From contig OX463846.1 of the NCBI GenBank assembly GCA_949825065.1, positions 7,087,366-7,151,365 of the forward strand: a stretch of DNA of 64,000 nucleotides. Reading direction: 5' to 3'. Below are positions 1 to 11,199 of the stretch, piece after piece. The translations under genes were made by a program, and so were the position numbers. The first letter of the stretch is position 1. Every line of letters starts with the position of its first letter. The stretch is from Odontocerum albicorne (lineage: Eukaryota; Arthropoda; Insecta; Trichoptera; Odontoceridae). The notes below the pieces were generated by a model. That model was not told the DNA's origin. It saw only the letters and a list, made by a program, of their open reading frames with translations, and made no database searches.

Positions 1-2
1 AG

Positions 3-206
3 CTTTTTTTTTAATTAACCTGATGAGTTTATTACCATGTAGCAATCACTTCCAACTTCCAACCAGCCAGAAAGATGTTTTAATGGCCTCTATGTGAAAA
101 CCAGACTGGAATCCCATTTAAAAAAATCTGGGTTCTTGCGGGGATCGAACCCGCAACCTCCGGATCGGCACACAAGCGTCTTACAACCAGGCCACGGAGA
201 TCGTCT
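3..206 (-). mobile_element. SINE-A copy 1 (tRNA-headed SINE)
   Basis: A short non-autonomous retroposon read on the minus strand. Its head (about 135-206) is tRNA-like: a B-box match GGTTCGATCCC and an A-box-like TGGCCTGGTTG. The body follows, then a tail with TGGTTGGAAG and an A-rich end at the left. The same order is seen in copies at 11.7, 18.9, 36.3 and 62.7 kb. The tail closely matches the 3' end of LINE-K (60.97-61.08 kb), so that LINE probably supplies the reverse transcriptase. It is not a tRNA gene: no acceptor stem closes around the head. Confidence 0.75.
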
Positions 207-779
207 AAAAAGTTTCTAGCTCAACGATATAAAAAAGATACTGAAACAAAAAAATATATTTCAATCTAATCATCCCGTAATTCATACACTTTTTTGAAAG
301 ATGAATATATGTTAAATATACAAATATATGTTAAATATACAATATATGTTAAATATACAATATATTATTCTGAAATATCTATAGTGAATGCTTCTGAAAG
401 TCTGCTTTACGCAAGGGTCATCTTCGATAGATTATCTGCCTAAGCGAAACTGTTGAACCTAATATTTCATTGTGGAACGTCATGAAGAGAATTTTCCGTC
501 CACGCATCTGAACGTCGTTTAACTTCTGCAGGACTTTTTCTCTTCTTTTGAAAGAAACTTGATGCCGACGATATTAAAATTTTAACATTTTTGAATATAC
601 GATAAATACATGTCGTATATCGACTCTAGTTGATAAATACATGTCGTCTATCGACTGAGGAAAGAGGTATTCAATTGTAACTGTTATAACACCTGACCAT
701 GCGGTGGACGTGATATATGTTTATACACACTCGAACTTGTCTACAATGAAAACTTTTGAACCTTACTAAGTAATATTCA
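207..779. other. No gene seen; AT-rich spacer
   Basis: I see nothing coding here. The only structure is a 3-copy, roughly 18-bp repeat built on ATGTTAAATATACAA at about 308-362. Confidence 0.5.
308..362. repeat. Short tandem repeat, about 18 bp x 3
   Basis: Three near-identical tandem units of ATATGTTAAATATACAA. No function is implied. Confidence 0.7.
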
Positions 780-1152
780 TTGTCGTTGCTGGGTCTTGTA
801 GTCGAGGTTCCCCTCGCCATTCCAACGTTAATTCTGTCAGAAAACGATGCTAAGGCGTGGAGATTTTTGTAAATTTTAAGTGCGTAAGTCGTTGCACACC
901 AACAAACTCACCGGGTATACCGATGTACTAAATCCGATGACACACCGAAGGGAGACGATTGGAGCACATCGGCATGTATTTTTTTCTCTTTTTTGAAATA
1001 ATATACATGGCCTAAATCATAGGTATCTTTATACCCCCGAATTCATTCGAAGTTGAGTTATCAGTCATTCGAAGGAAGTAGTACAGCGCGAGATTCGAAC
1101 CGACGAACTTTCGCATGGAAGTCCAGTATGTTACCGTAAGACCATTCAACTC
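780..1152 (-). mobile_element. SINE-B copy 1 (tRNA-headed, LINE-B tail)
   Basis: Read on the minus strand. The tRNA-like head lies at about 1085-1152, with B-box-like GGTTCGAATCTC. The body contains GTGAGTTTGTTGGTGTGCAA, and the tail runs ACGTTGGAATGGCGAGG then CTCGACTACAAGACCCAG. The same head-body-tail order is found on the plus strand at 14.3 kb. The tail alone ends the LINE relic at 15.2 kb. This pairing identifies LINE-B as the likely mobilising partner. Confidence 0.7.
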
Positions 1153-1436
1153 TTAGTAAATACATGCCTAAAGTCTTCAAAGCTGAGTCTAAGTATGTTT
1201 CATACTCAAAAAAATATTTGTAGATGCATGATTGTAGTACACATCAAAATTTTCGATGACATTTTGGCATAATTGTGGTTCTAACTCACGCGAATAAATT
1301 CGTCCTTCAGCTCAGGAATTGATTGAGAATCATTCTTATAGACCTGGCTTTTCACGTAACCTCAGAGAAAATAGTCCAACGACGTCAGATCACATGATCT
1401 TGGTGGTCAATAAACGTCACCGTTTCCCGAGATTTT

Positions 1437-1984
1437 ATTTTATTTATTTTTTATTTATTTTTTATTACACATGACAAGAAATATACACAATTTGCGAAAA
1501 AAACAACTGGTAATTTGGACATACAATTTTAATAGATCTGGGTTTGTTGCCTTTCATTTGTCGTATCTCCAGTAAACTAGGCTTTTGCCTGTATCTCACT
1601 GAGGATATTTAGCATGAAAAAATAAATCGATACTTCTTTCCGATTTTTGATTACACAAAAAACAAAACCACGTTGCACGCTCTCATCAACCTGACAAACA
1701 GTGACACTCAACTACAACTGGAAACATCTTGCGAAATTCAACTCCTCACACATCATCACTCCAGAAAGACCAAAAATATTCATCCCACAATATACCGCAC
1801 ACAATCATAAGAATAAAAATTAAAATTTAAACAAAAAATACACAGAAATACAAATACAAAAACAACCAAAATTAAAACAACAAGAAGAAACCCACACTCA
1901 CGAGCTCACGCAAATCTTTCCCACTCATCATTCATCCTGAAAGCCCAAGTTATCAAAATCCTGATTACAATAACGTATATGTCG
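1437..1984 (-). mobile_element. LINE-J 3'-end fragment, inverted arm
   Basis: The minus strand reads the last codons (LGFQDE) and the whole 3' untranslated region of LINE-J, ending in a TTTA/ATAAA-rich tail at the left. It is about 90% alike by eye to the 3' untranslated region of the plus-strand copy that starts at 1985. The two copies therefore lie head to head, with both 3' ends facing outward. Confidence 0.8.
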
Positions 1985-3025
1985 CTCTTCTAGTTGGTTC
2001 TCTTCTTACTTGTCTGATAGAACTCAGAGAGTCAAATTGGGTGATAGTGTATTTGGTGAGCCTCTTTTTGTAAGATTCGGAGTACCTCAAGGTAGTGTTC
2101 TGGGGCCTATATTGTTCCTGATATATGTCAATCAGTTGTGTAATCTTTCTCTCAGGGGTAAGATTATTACTTTTGCGGACGACACGGTTCTTCTATTCGA
2201 GGGCCGAACATGGGATGATGTATTCTTAAAGGCTAACGAAGAATTGCGTGTAGTTAAAGAATGGATGGACTCAAATTTATTGACTCTAAATTCCCAAAAA
2301 ACTAAATACATCACATTTAGCATATCTACAAGAACTCAAGCACCTACAAATAAATACATAACACTACACACTTGTTCACCCATGTCTGACTGTAGTTGTG
2401 TTTCCTTGGAAAGGGTTGATAGTATAAAGTACCTTGGAGTTTATGTTGACCAGTTCCTTCGTTGGGAGGTCCATATTAACAGTTTGAGCGCAAAAATCAG
2501 AAAACTAGGATACATATTCCGTATGATTCGAAATGTGCTCAGTGAAAATATTCTTAAAAGTATATACTTCGCCTTATGTCAGTCAGCACTTTCTTACGGT
2601 ATATCAGTTTGGGGGGATGCACCTTAACCCAGAAACACATATTACAGGTTTCCCAAAAATTGATTGTGAAAATAATCAATAAACTTCCTGCTCGGTATCC
2701 CACGGCGGAGCTTTTCAGAGAGTATCAGGTCCTGAACATAGCCAATTTACATCTCAAATCCATTCTCTGGCACTACCATCGAGAGGAGGGGAAGATGCAA
2801 ACTCAGCAGACACACGTGACACGCATGGCAACTAATGAAATGTTCACCATCCCTAGAGTTAAAACCTCTTTTTCCCAAAGGCAATATGCTAATTTGGCTC
2901 CCATTACATACAATGGCGTGCCGACTTCAATAAAAGTAAAGGTAGGAAAACCATTTAGACAGTCGATCGGAGAGTGGTTATTATTGCGACAGGATTTTGA
3001 GTACTTGGGCTTTCAGGATGAATGA
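1985..3025 (+). pseudogene. LINE-J reverse transcriptase, 5'-truncated, one frameshift
   Basis: This is the C-terminal half of a Jockey/R1/I-type non-LTR retrotransposon ORF2. The reading begins inside the RT domain at WFSSYLSDRTQ. It goes on through GVPQGSVLGPILFLIYVNQL and the catalytic FADD box, then SYGISVWG and a C-terminal region ending LGFQDE. The endonuclease and the first RT blocks are absent. The frame is lost in a run of six G at about 2611-2616 and recovers with GCTLTQKHILQVSQKLI, so a single-base indel explains the break. No start codon of its own should be expected. RT identity is firm; the exact clade is not. Confidence 0.88.
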
Positions 3026-3496
3026 CGAGTGGAAAGGATTTATGTGAGCTCGTGAGTGTGGGTCTCTTATTATTGTTTTAATTTTGGTTGTTATTGTATT
3101 TGTGTTTCTGTGTGTTTTTCTTTTTTTTGTTTTGAATTTGTTTTGATTTTTATTCTTATGATTGTGTGCAGTATATTGTGGGATGAATATTTTTGGTCTT
3201 TCTGGAGCGATAATGTGTGAGGAGTTGAGTTTCGCAAGATGTTTCCAGTTGTAGTTGAGTGTCACTGTTTGTCAGGTTGATGAGAGCGTGCAACGGGGTT
3301 TTTTGTGTTATCAAAAATCGGAAAGAAGTATCGATTTATTTTTTCATGCTAAATATCCTCAGTGAGATACAGGCAAAAGCCTAGTTTACTGGGGATACGA
3401 CAAATGAAAGGCAACAAACCCAGATCCATTAAAATTATATGTCCAAATCAAATTACCTGTTGTTTTTTCTCAAATTGTGTATATTTCTTGTCATGT

Positions 3497-3498
<2 letters not shown>
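3026..3498 (+). mobile_element. LINE-J 3' untranslated region
   Basis: A GT-rich 3' untranslated region follows the RT stop codon. It ends at a TAA/ATA repeat tail. Nearly the same sequence is present inverted at 1.4-2.0 kb and as a fragment at 46.8 kb. Confidence 0.75.
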
Positions 3499-3530
<32 letters not shown>

Positions 3531-3531
3531 A
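3499..3531. repeat. (TAA)n tail microsatellite
   Basis: Eleven trinucleotide units that form the 3' tail of the plus-strand LINE-J copy. Confidence 0.85.
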
Positions 3532-3699
3532 TATAATAATTCAACAAGTTGAAAGCGTTGTTGTATTTTTTACGACTCCATTTTTATAACTGTCATACAT
3601 AACACTTCTCAAATGTCACAAGACCCAGGCAAGTTCGCGACGCCATCTGTGTTTTATCCAAGAATTTTAAAAACCGCTAAATTTGAAAGACCCTTTATA

Positions 3700-5302
3700 A
3701 GGTACAGTACAAAGTGGGAAGTTAGGGTACTTGTCGTTGGTGCCACCGGTGTTGGATGTGTAAGCATATTTATGATACAATCATATCATGTAGCCTATAG
3801 CGCAAGGAGCTTCAGTACATGCAGGTTGTCTATATCTTCTATCTCCATTGGATCCCTGATAACTAGCAACAGTTATGCACAATTTTACTCGATCCCCTGA
3901 TGTTTGTTCCCTGTTACGTTTTTGAGCATGTCGTGTTGTACGCCCTCATATATCTTGTGGTATCCTCCGGGGTTTCCTCTACGGTGTTACATGGCAAGAT
4001 TGACAGCTTGCCCTTTAATGTGCCCTTCTGTAGAACTAGACATATGTACGTGTCGTCCGCCGTAACACGTTAAAATATTATATGTTATTCAGAGCATACA
4101 GCTTCTACAACATGAATCAGGTCAATGTTGATATCTTCAACACTAATACGAACAGGTTTGAGAATATTGTAAAACAATAGAACTCTTATTGCATTATTTT
4201 CCTTTTTAGTGTTTGATAACCCTTTTTTTAATTTTCAGTTATAATAAAAGTTTTAAACAAGTTAGAATTTAATTGCCAAAATATGGATACAAAAAAAACA
4301 GAAAGTTTAGACGCTATCTTAAATGAAATGGATAAATGATAAATATACGTCATCATAATTTCAAAATCATTAATATTCGTCTGCATTCAAATAACTTGTT
4401 TAATTGATGTTTAATACAATAGTTCTAAAAAAAAAACAATTTATAGATTTTGTATATCTGTTTAAGTTAAAGTGTTTAAGTCACATTTTCATTTCGAGAA
4501 CGAGTGTTTTATACTGACCATCTTTTCGCTCCACTAAAACGGCGATTGCAAGCGAAACCGTTTCAAATTATTTATGGAAATCACACAATTCAAATCACGA
4601 TCAAATATCAAACTTTCTGAATATTTTAATTACACTCTCTCTCTCTCGGTGAAATTGTATATTTATTGATTAATAACTTTCTTATTTCGATGTTTTATAA
4701 AATTATTTATAAGAGACAATTCTAATTTGCACTAGGTTAAGGAACACATCTTGCACATTTATACGAATCCTGGAAAAATAAAGTGTTTTTTTTTTAACAT
4801 TGTCTCTACAAAAATGTATCGATTGGATTAAAAAAAATTGTGATGGACTTACATAGCATGTTAAAACTATTTAAAATGAATGTAGAACATATAAAAATTA
4901 TCACGCGAGTCTTAAAGACCAATTTATCTAATTATAGTGATACTAATTCAAATTAATATGTACAGTGTATATATCTAAATATAAAAAAAATCATTTTTTA
5001 AAATTAAGAAACATTACAAATATAAAAAATCTCACATGTTTGTTTATTAACCTCACCAGTAGTGTTGGATAAATTTGAGAAGATATTTTTCGTTTGAAAC
5101 GTTAATATTTTCATGAAAAATATATCATAGATTGAATCGTATAACAAAATGGTTTAAAATTTTGTATACAAAAATCAATACTTTTCGTTAACAATATTGT
5201 TACACAAGTTGATTGGGTTTAATTATACGTATACATGTTTGTTTAAATATTTTAAGGTTTTTTTCTTGTAAGTAAAATATTTTTTTTAAAAGAAAATCTA
5301 CA
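3700..5302. other. No gene recognised
   Basis: AT-rich DNA with frequent A and T runs. I see no coding signal longer than chance, no terminal repeats and no match to the other repeats in the window. Confidence 0.5.
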
Positions 5303-5782
5303 TACATAAAAGGAAAAAAAAATAAGTAAAATAAAAAACTTATTTTATGTTTTGTGTTCACCACAGGTTTAATTTAGGTTCACAACTAGTTTCGAAGACC
5401 ACCGTCTTCTTCGTCAGGTGAATATAAACTAAGTTGCTGAAATATATTCTGTACAAGTGTAAATAATCTAATATAAAAGAGGTGAGGTAGGGGTAATGAA
5501 GTGGGGAGAGGTGTGATACAATGGTGAATGGGGCGGGGAAAAATATGTGAAAGTGAGTGTGAATCTTTAAGACAGGGGGGGATTTTAAATCGGAAACATA
5601 TTAAAATTGGTTTGGTTATTGACCAAACCAATTTTCATAATAATCCTTTGCTTAATATGTTTCAAATTTAAAATCCCCCACTGTATTTAAGATTCACATT
5701 CACTTTCACATATTTTTCCCCACCCCATCCACCATTGTACAAAATATAAAATAAGTTTTTTATTTTACTTATTTTTTTATGC
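5303..5782. mobile_element. Foldback element with nested inverted repeats
   Basis: The two ends (about 5303-5350 and 5744-5782) are inverted copies around AAATAAGTAAAATAAAAAAC. Inside, about 5519-5625 and 5626-5741 form a second, longer inverted repeat that meets at GGTTTGGT...ACCAAACC. The left side holds an extra 160 bp (about 5350-5515) with no partner on the right, and this part carries a hammerhead-like core. It is probably a non-autonomous repeat. The open frame on the minus strand across it is not coding. Confidence 0.6.
5379..5422 (-). ncRNA. Hammerhead-ribozyme-like motif, ACTAGT stem III
   Basis: Minus strand, in order: stem I 5' strand TTCAC, core CTGACGA, one extra A, stem II GAAGAC-GGTG-GTCTTC, core GAAA, palindromic CTAG, TT as the UH site, then GTGAA, which pairs perfectly with TTCAC. 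All conserved core bases are present. The oddities are the unpaired A between CTGACGA and stem II, and a stem III so short that it could only be stable between two molecules, as proposed for hammerheads of Penelope-like elements. Activity is inferred, not shown. Confidence 0.5.
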
Positions 5783-7984
5783 AAAAAAATGGCACCACAA
5801 AGTGAAACTATAGTCTTTTCGAAGATTCAAGAAATAAAATCTACATATTTTATTTAGGTTCTTGTTGACAATCATTTAGTCAAAAAAACTCCTATATAAT
5901 TTTTATAAAGTATTATTCTTGTATTTTATCACGATATTTATTTATTTATATTAATAAATTTAACAATGTACCTTATAACAAAACTAATAAAAACAAAAGA
6001 GCCAATAGTGGGTGCTCAACACGTTAAGAAAGACGAAAGAAATAAAAAAATATGTAAAACAATTACAATCAAAACATCAGAAAGAAACAAGAATCAAATT
6101 GTACAAAATAACATGTTACCAACACAATACGGGGCCATCCACAGGCGCACAGCCCGCACTGCGCAATAAATACGAACACAAAAGGAAAATATTGATAAAC
6201 AAACTGAAAAAATACATATTGAAAAGAAAATTCATATTGTAAACAAAATAAAAATTTAAAACGTTATATGTAAAAGAGATAGTTGCAACTTCTCAAATCT
6301 CCTGCAGTACGATACATAAAACTAGAAAACCATTCAAATACGCAAAACTAGAAAAATAACACATTAGAATGTTTTTCGAATTTCTTAAAAAATGTAAATA
6401 AAAAAGACGTCTTACTTATTATACAAAAAAAAAGTAAGTCTTCCTTTTTAAAGGCAAAGCTTGTTTAAAATATATATCCTGAAAAAACATATATTTCAGA
6501 ATGGAAATCTGTACTTGGAAGGCAAGAATACTATGATTTATTTTATTTTGTTTTTGATGTATTCAAAATAACCGATGAAATAGTTTTTTTAATGTTTATT
6601 TTAGGAATATTTGTACAACCAAAAAAAAACATTTTTTAATCAATGGTTTATATTATTTTATGAATGTGTTATCAAGTAAAAAAAACTCAACCATTCGTTG
6701 AAATATCCCAAGTAAATTATTAGTGTATTAATGAATGTATAAAGTTACTTAAAAAGTTAAAATGGACTTGGTTACTTCCAAGCGCATAAGTAAAACCAGA
6801 TGTTTTGCTAAATATTATTTTTAAAAGTCTGTAATTTTCAAGATATTTTTCCAACAATAAAACTCTATTCCAAAAAAAACTTTTAGTTGTTCCACACATA
6901 TGTTGAATATTTTAACATTTTTTAAATGTCCTTTTTCCAAAAGGATTTAATAAAAATGGGGTAGAAATAAACAACAAAAAATGCCACAAATATTTATATT
7001 TTTCCCGTTTATCATCAACAAACAGGATATTATCTTGTTTTGTTATTACAAATTGGTTTAGCTGCCATAATTTATAAATGGAAAACTATTACTTTTTACA
7101 GTTTTAATGATATGTAAGACTTTTTTCAGTTACGACCTGTTTTAAATATAAATTTGAAATACGTTTTCAAAAATCCTGAAATTTTAGGAATCTCTTGATT
7201 TTCAAACGACTATTTTAAAAGATTTATTTCATACTAACAAAAAAAAATCTTCTGTATTTTAGCATTATACCAAGATTTATTTATGTTTTTCCCAAATGGT
7301 CTGTTCTCCGTTTTTATTTTATTTCAGAATGTGATTAAAAATATGTTTTATGTAAATTAATTGTAGCTGAAAATCACTAGGAAAAAGTGTGTATTGTCTC
7401 TGTCACTATATCCATTTTTATATTTAACAAATTAGATTTTTTTCATAATAACTAACCTGTTAATTTTCTGTCGTAGTATATGTTTTTTTTGTAAATAAAT
7501 AAGTAACACTAAGTATATTAAATTTGATAATTAAAATTGAATATGATACAGCGAAATATAATGTGAATAGCGAGCTTAGGGTGTGAAATTCATTTTTGAT
7601 TATCTCCACAGTTTTTTTTTCTTAAAAGTTCTTTAACCATAATTAATTCAAAACATGTTTTTAATTTCTTATCTCTAATTTTTAACATAACTGAGTAATG
7701 ATATAGCACTCATAAAAAATAATCGTGTGAGTCACATTTAATTTAAAAATTAAGTGAAATAATTTTTATTTTTATATATTTTTTTTAATATTTTATTTTA
7801 TTCAACCAAGTTCAAAATTTAAAACAACACAATTTTTTTGTTGTGATTACCAGATAAGTCCGTATTTTTTAAAAAAATGTAGTAGAAATATTTTTTTTAA
7901 TTAATCAAAAGTGTCGGCTTTAACTTTGTAGAACTCAGAATCAGAATATTTAACAATAAATAACTTCGTTATTCCGTTAATTAC
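5783..7984. other. No gene recognised; AT-rich
   Basis: Homopolymer-rich AT sequence. Short open frames near 5966-6242 have no recognisable motifs and a lysine/asparagine/isoleucine composition expected from AT-rich non-coding DNA. Confidence 0.5.
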
Positions 7985-7990
7985 ATTAAT

Positions 7991-8042
7991 ATCCGTTACA
8001 CGTTTTTCTGCCTCCTATTCCGAGGCTATCTTCAGACGAAAA
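7991..8042 (-). ncRNA. Hammerhead-like motif, ACACGTGT-type stem III
   Basis: Minus strand: CTGAAGA, TA, stem II GCCTC-GGAATAG-GAGGC, A, GAAAAA, CGTGTA, with cleavage expected after GTA. The following ACGGA pairs with TTCGT just before CTGAAGA, giving a five-pair stem I. Compared with the family at 45.0 kb (GAAACACATGTA) this copy has two extra A in the GAAAC core, so it may be inactive. Confidence 0.4.
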
Positions 8043-8069
8043 GATCCCACTGGTACCGTAACAAACTTG

Positions 8070-8127
8070 GATCGTTCTACCTGAAGAGAGCTTCGGCATA
8101 GGAGATAGAAACTCGTGTAGCGAGGAT
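8070..8127 (+). ncRNA. Hammerhead-like motif, degenerate partner arm
   Basis: CTGAAGA, a weakly paired stem II, GAAAC, TCGT, GTA in the right order. GAAAC-TCGT-GTA keeps the short stem III and a GTA cleavage triplet, but stem II and stem I have several mismatches. Confidence 0.35.
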
Positions 8128-8131
8128 TAAT

Positions 8132-9214
8132 GTAATAAGTGAAATAACAAAGAAATGTATTATTAAATATATTCACATTTTTCGTTCACTTTTTTAATAT
8201 AAGTTTACGCTTAAATCAGTAGTTACTTTTCTTTTAATATTTCTTTTAGAAATAATAAAATTAGTTTTTAAAACTTTTAAAAGAAATTAATATTGATATA
8301 AACCAAAGCCATTATTACTTTTATAATATTTAATTTATATAAGTTTCAAATGTTTACACCAAATCTAATTTATTTTATTTCTTAATATAAAAGTTACAAT
8401 TATAATTATACATTATTATTGTTATAAATTAACATAATTAAGAATATATATTACAAATGTATTTATAATAGTTATTTGTTTTCCACCTCCTAAATTATCA
8501 AATTGAGGATGATAATAAAATATGGACAAAAATATTTTCTTTTATTGAAAAAAAAACAAACCATACACAAATTAATACCATTTTGGAAAGAACAAATTTT
8601 AATATTATTCGTTAACTGTTGATTGTTATGGCTCGATTTTGAAATTTATTTATCCCGTTTCGTCGAATCTTTGGACTTAGAATCAAATAATCATATAGGC
8701 ACAGAACTCGTGGTTTATCGTCGCACGTATTTATAATACTACTCCGCATATAAAAAGGTAACAACAAGAACACACGTATTAGTGTTGTTACCAGATAACC
8801 TGTTTAACAACGCTGGAACCCTTTTTTGAGTACTTAGGTTGAAGTTAAGCAACTTACCAGCTTAGCTAAGGAAGCTATTTTTTAGAAAAATAACTACAAA
8901 TATATAATTTCAATGTTGCTCTGCATGCGTTATCATGTTAAGGGATTTAACCTTAAGGTTTCTCACAAAATAACGTGAATTTTATAAATAGTGGAATTCA
9001 CAAGTCATAAAAGTTAATTTAAAGAAACTGAAGTGACAATGGACTTATTCTTAGACGTGTTGCTTATGGTATAGGTGAGCGTGGTTCAGAATGGATGAAT
9101 TGTCTCCACTCCTCTCGATCCTAAGCCACGGTGCAAGGCAGTAATCATTGAGGAACAGTCAACACTTTGATTGAGTTCATCTATTGTAGTCAAAACAATA
9201 ATTTATTATTCTGA
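8132..9214. other. No gene recognised
   Basis: AT-rich. At about 8695-8725 the phrase TTTATCGTCGCACGT resembles a stretch near 60.49 kb, perhaps the edge of an unclassified repeat. A 5S-like phrase, GAAGTTAAGCAACTTACC, near 8842 is too short to call. Confidence 0.4.
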
Positions 9215-9365
9215 AGGAAATCTAAGAAGTACTAGATATAAAAGAGTATATATAAGATATGTATTGATGTGGAAGATGTAATAGCTTTGTGTATAAAAAA
9301 AATGCGTAGGGCTATGTTATGTCTGCCTACCCCAAAATGTATATGGTATAATGATACATATGCAT
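9215..9365 (+). mobile_element. LINE-G 3'-end relic (weak)
   Basis: The order TGGAAGATGTAATAG, a decayed coding stretch, then CTGCCTACCCC and TGGTATAATG matches the last 130 bp of better LINE-G pieces at 20.8 and 25.4 kb. No frame survives. Confidence 0.4.
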
Positions 9366-10239
9366 GAACATCACTTGTTATTTTCAACTAAATTATACTT
9401 GAACAAATGCATATAAAAAAACTCTATTTACAAATATATATTTTAACAACTTTATAGTTTTAAACAATCTTGTTACATATTTATGTGAATTTGGCGATGC
9501 CATAACGGGTGTAAATGCATCCTTAAATAAGAAGGATAATAACGTTAACTTAACAATACCATAATGATATCGACAACTTACATATTATAAAATAATCGCA
9601 ATATAAAGTTTTACTAGAATTCACCGCCTCATAGCGAATAAACTGTTTCTCTAGGGACGTTTTAAGGTAAAAATGTTTAAAAAGTAATATTACGGTTGTT
9701 TATTTATATGAAACAACACTTTATCTTGATGGAAAAGAGCAGTGCTGGATTCAAATATACTATGGAGCTTTTTATGGGGTATTTTAATGTTTATACTAAA
9801 AGTTTAAAACATTTTTAAAGTTCTCTTCTTCGGAGGCTGGTTTTTATTTGACTATCTTGATATTTGAGGCAGCATCTCTAATTTAGGATATGATACCACA
9901 GAGAAACCACTTTCGTAAGTTCTTCAACTAGGAAATGTGTATTCTTCCTGCACTTATATGCTGATTTTTCCCTGCAATATAAATTGAAAGATTTCGTACT
10001 TTTTAATCATATTATGTGTTCAAAGAACTCTAATGGTGGATAATACATTTGTATTTATCTTTATTCATCCGTTTTAAGGTGTGATCATTACGGACTTGGT
10101 CAACTCATAAGATTGCCAGCATTCTTTGATAACACCACACATAGAGTCTTCTTATTTTTTTGAGATGGCCTGAATAAGGGTCGATGCTTCAACATCATTG
10201 AAAAGTACGCAACCAACACTTAATTCTTGAATAATAATT

Positions 10240-10500
10240 ATAACAACGTATTCAAATTAACAAAGTGCATAACAGTCAGTAATTACTGCGATACAGATAT
10301 CAAGAAACGGGTTGAAAAAGCGAAGACAGCAATGTCTAAGCTGGAAAAGGTTTTGAACAGCAGATCTATCGCTAAAGTGAATAAAATGCATTTCCCGAGG
10401 TCTCTCGTATTTTCCATATTTTTTATATTGAGTGGATACATGGAGAATAGGAGTGAACGAGAGGAACATGATAGACGCATTTGAGATGTAGGACAAGAGA
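10240..10500 (+). pseudogene. RTE-like LINE relic, C-terminal part
   Basis: An open stretch gives TDIKKRVEKAKTAMSKLEKVLNS, then SLVFSIFF. After a frameshift it gives LYGVDTW...MIDAFEM, a motif order typical of RTE/BovB-like and related LINE C-termini. The same order is in LINE-R at 38.1 kb (SRAAFNKMRSVF, LLHGVESWTL, LEAFEMW). A SINE-C copy starts at its right end. Confidence 0.6.
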
Positions 10501-10860
10501 TGGATGTTAGGATCCCTACACACATGCACTACACTACATGAACTGCACGATTTATGAGTACTACACTTACACTTCACTACACCTAGAGCCGGATGTGTTA
10601 TTATTACATATCGGAATACCTACAAAGAAGTGATAGTGATTTCCTTGCCAAATGTGTTTTTTTTTAATATATGCAGATAGGAGAAGCACCTAATCTAATG
10701 GCTGCAGTCACCATCTTCCTATCTTTACACTCAACGTATTTATTTATTTTATATGTTAATAGTGAGTTTGAATCCTTAGTTATAGCCTCCTTGAGGAGAG
10801 TCTGCTTTGTAAACGGCACTATATAAATTGTCCTTTTATTATTATCTCGTGGATGGCAAT
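10500..10860 (+). mobile_element. SINE-C copy 1
   Basis: One of three copies (others at 39.8 and 63.7 kb). They share ACACATGCACTAC, TACATATCGGAA, CCTACAAAG, TCTAATGGCTGCAG and a final AGCGCC/ACGGCACTATATAAA-type end before a TTATTATTAT tail. The other two copies have a B-box-like GGTTCGAATCCC or GGTTCGATTCCC near the end. It is probably a SINE, but a MITE is not excluded. Confidence 0.55.
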
Positions 10861-10924
10861 GCGCACAACATCTGCATATTGTAAAACTTTAAATATAGAA
10901 AAGACTCTCCATTTTATGTCTGAA

Positions 10925-11160
10925 CTGTATACTGCAGTTTTTTAACACATAGTCCGCAGAGAAAACGCTTACTTGAAAAGACAAGTGATCACAGGCAACG
11001 CGGAAAGCAAACGATCGGATTGACCAGGTGATGGATGCCACTGGATAAACTTTTCGTAGCAAGTGGTCTTTAGAGCTACTAAAGGCATAGATTGTGAAAA
11101 ACTGTGAAGGAGCCTGCACCAACACATCCTTAAGATCAGGATCCTCAATTATGGGGATAC
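10925..11160 (+). pseudogene. LINE-H C-terminal relic
   Basis: The decayed reading, in mixed frames, gives QVITGNAESK, then DQVMDATG, and ends in a HDPQ-like triplet set. This matches the better copy at 23.1 kb (VVTG...MRWTDQVKDATG...HDAQ). Stops and frameshifts are frequent. An overlapping minus-strand open frame is a shadow. Confidence 0.55.
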
Positions 11161-11199
11161 ATCATGAGAAATTTTGAATATAAACAATTGTTTTGTATT

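Larger units (their letters stand above)
1241..3699 (-). pseudogene. Deleted Tc1/mariner-type transposon, copy 1, split by LINE-J
   Basis: The two outer pieces (about 1241-1436 and 3537-3699) are, in order, the same sequence as the compact element at 48.4-48.9 kb. Read on the minus strand, the right piece carries the terminal repeat (AAAGGGTCTTTC, ending at TA) and the first codons of a transposase, with an in-frame stop after three residues. The left piece carries the C-terminal part, with codons for a PPRSCDLTSLDYFL-like motif that holds the last catalytic Asp region of this family. The terminal repeat on the left side is missing. The 2.1 kb between the pieces is a LINE-J insertion. No functional product is possible. 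Confidence 0.75.
7985..8131. mobile_element. Inverted pair carrying two hammerhead-like cores
   Basis: The ends ATTAATATCCGTTACACG (plus) and CGTGTAGCGAGGATTAAT are inverted copies, and the internal CCTCCTATTCCGAGG and CTTCGGCATAGGAG correspond. Each arm reads outward as CTGAAGA, a stem II, a GAAA-type core, then CGTGTA. A degenerate relative lies at 45.0 kb. Confidence 0.55.

Noticed and set aside
8842..8862. 5S-rRNA-like phrase near 8.84 kb
   Set aside because: Only about 15 bases resemble 5S; the flanks do not follow.
10257..10577. Minus-strand frames over 10.3-10.6 kb
   Set aside because: They are antisense shadows of the RTE-like relic and the start of SINE-C.
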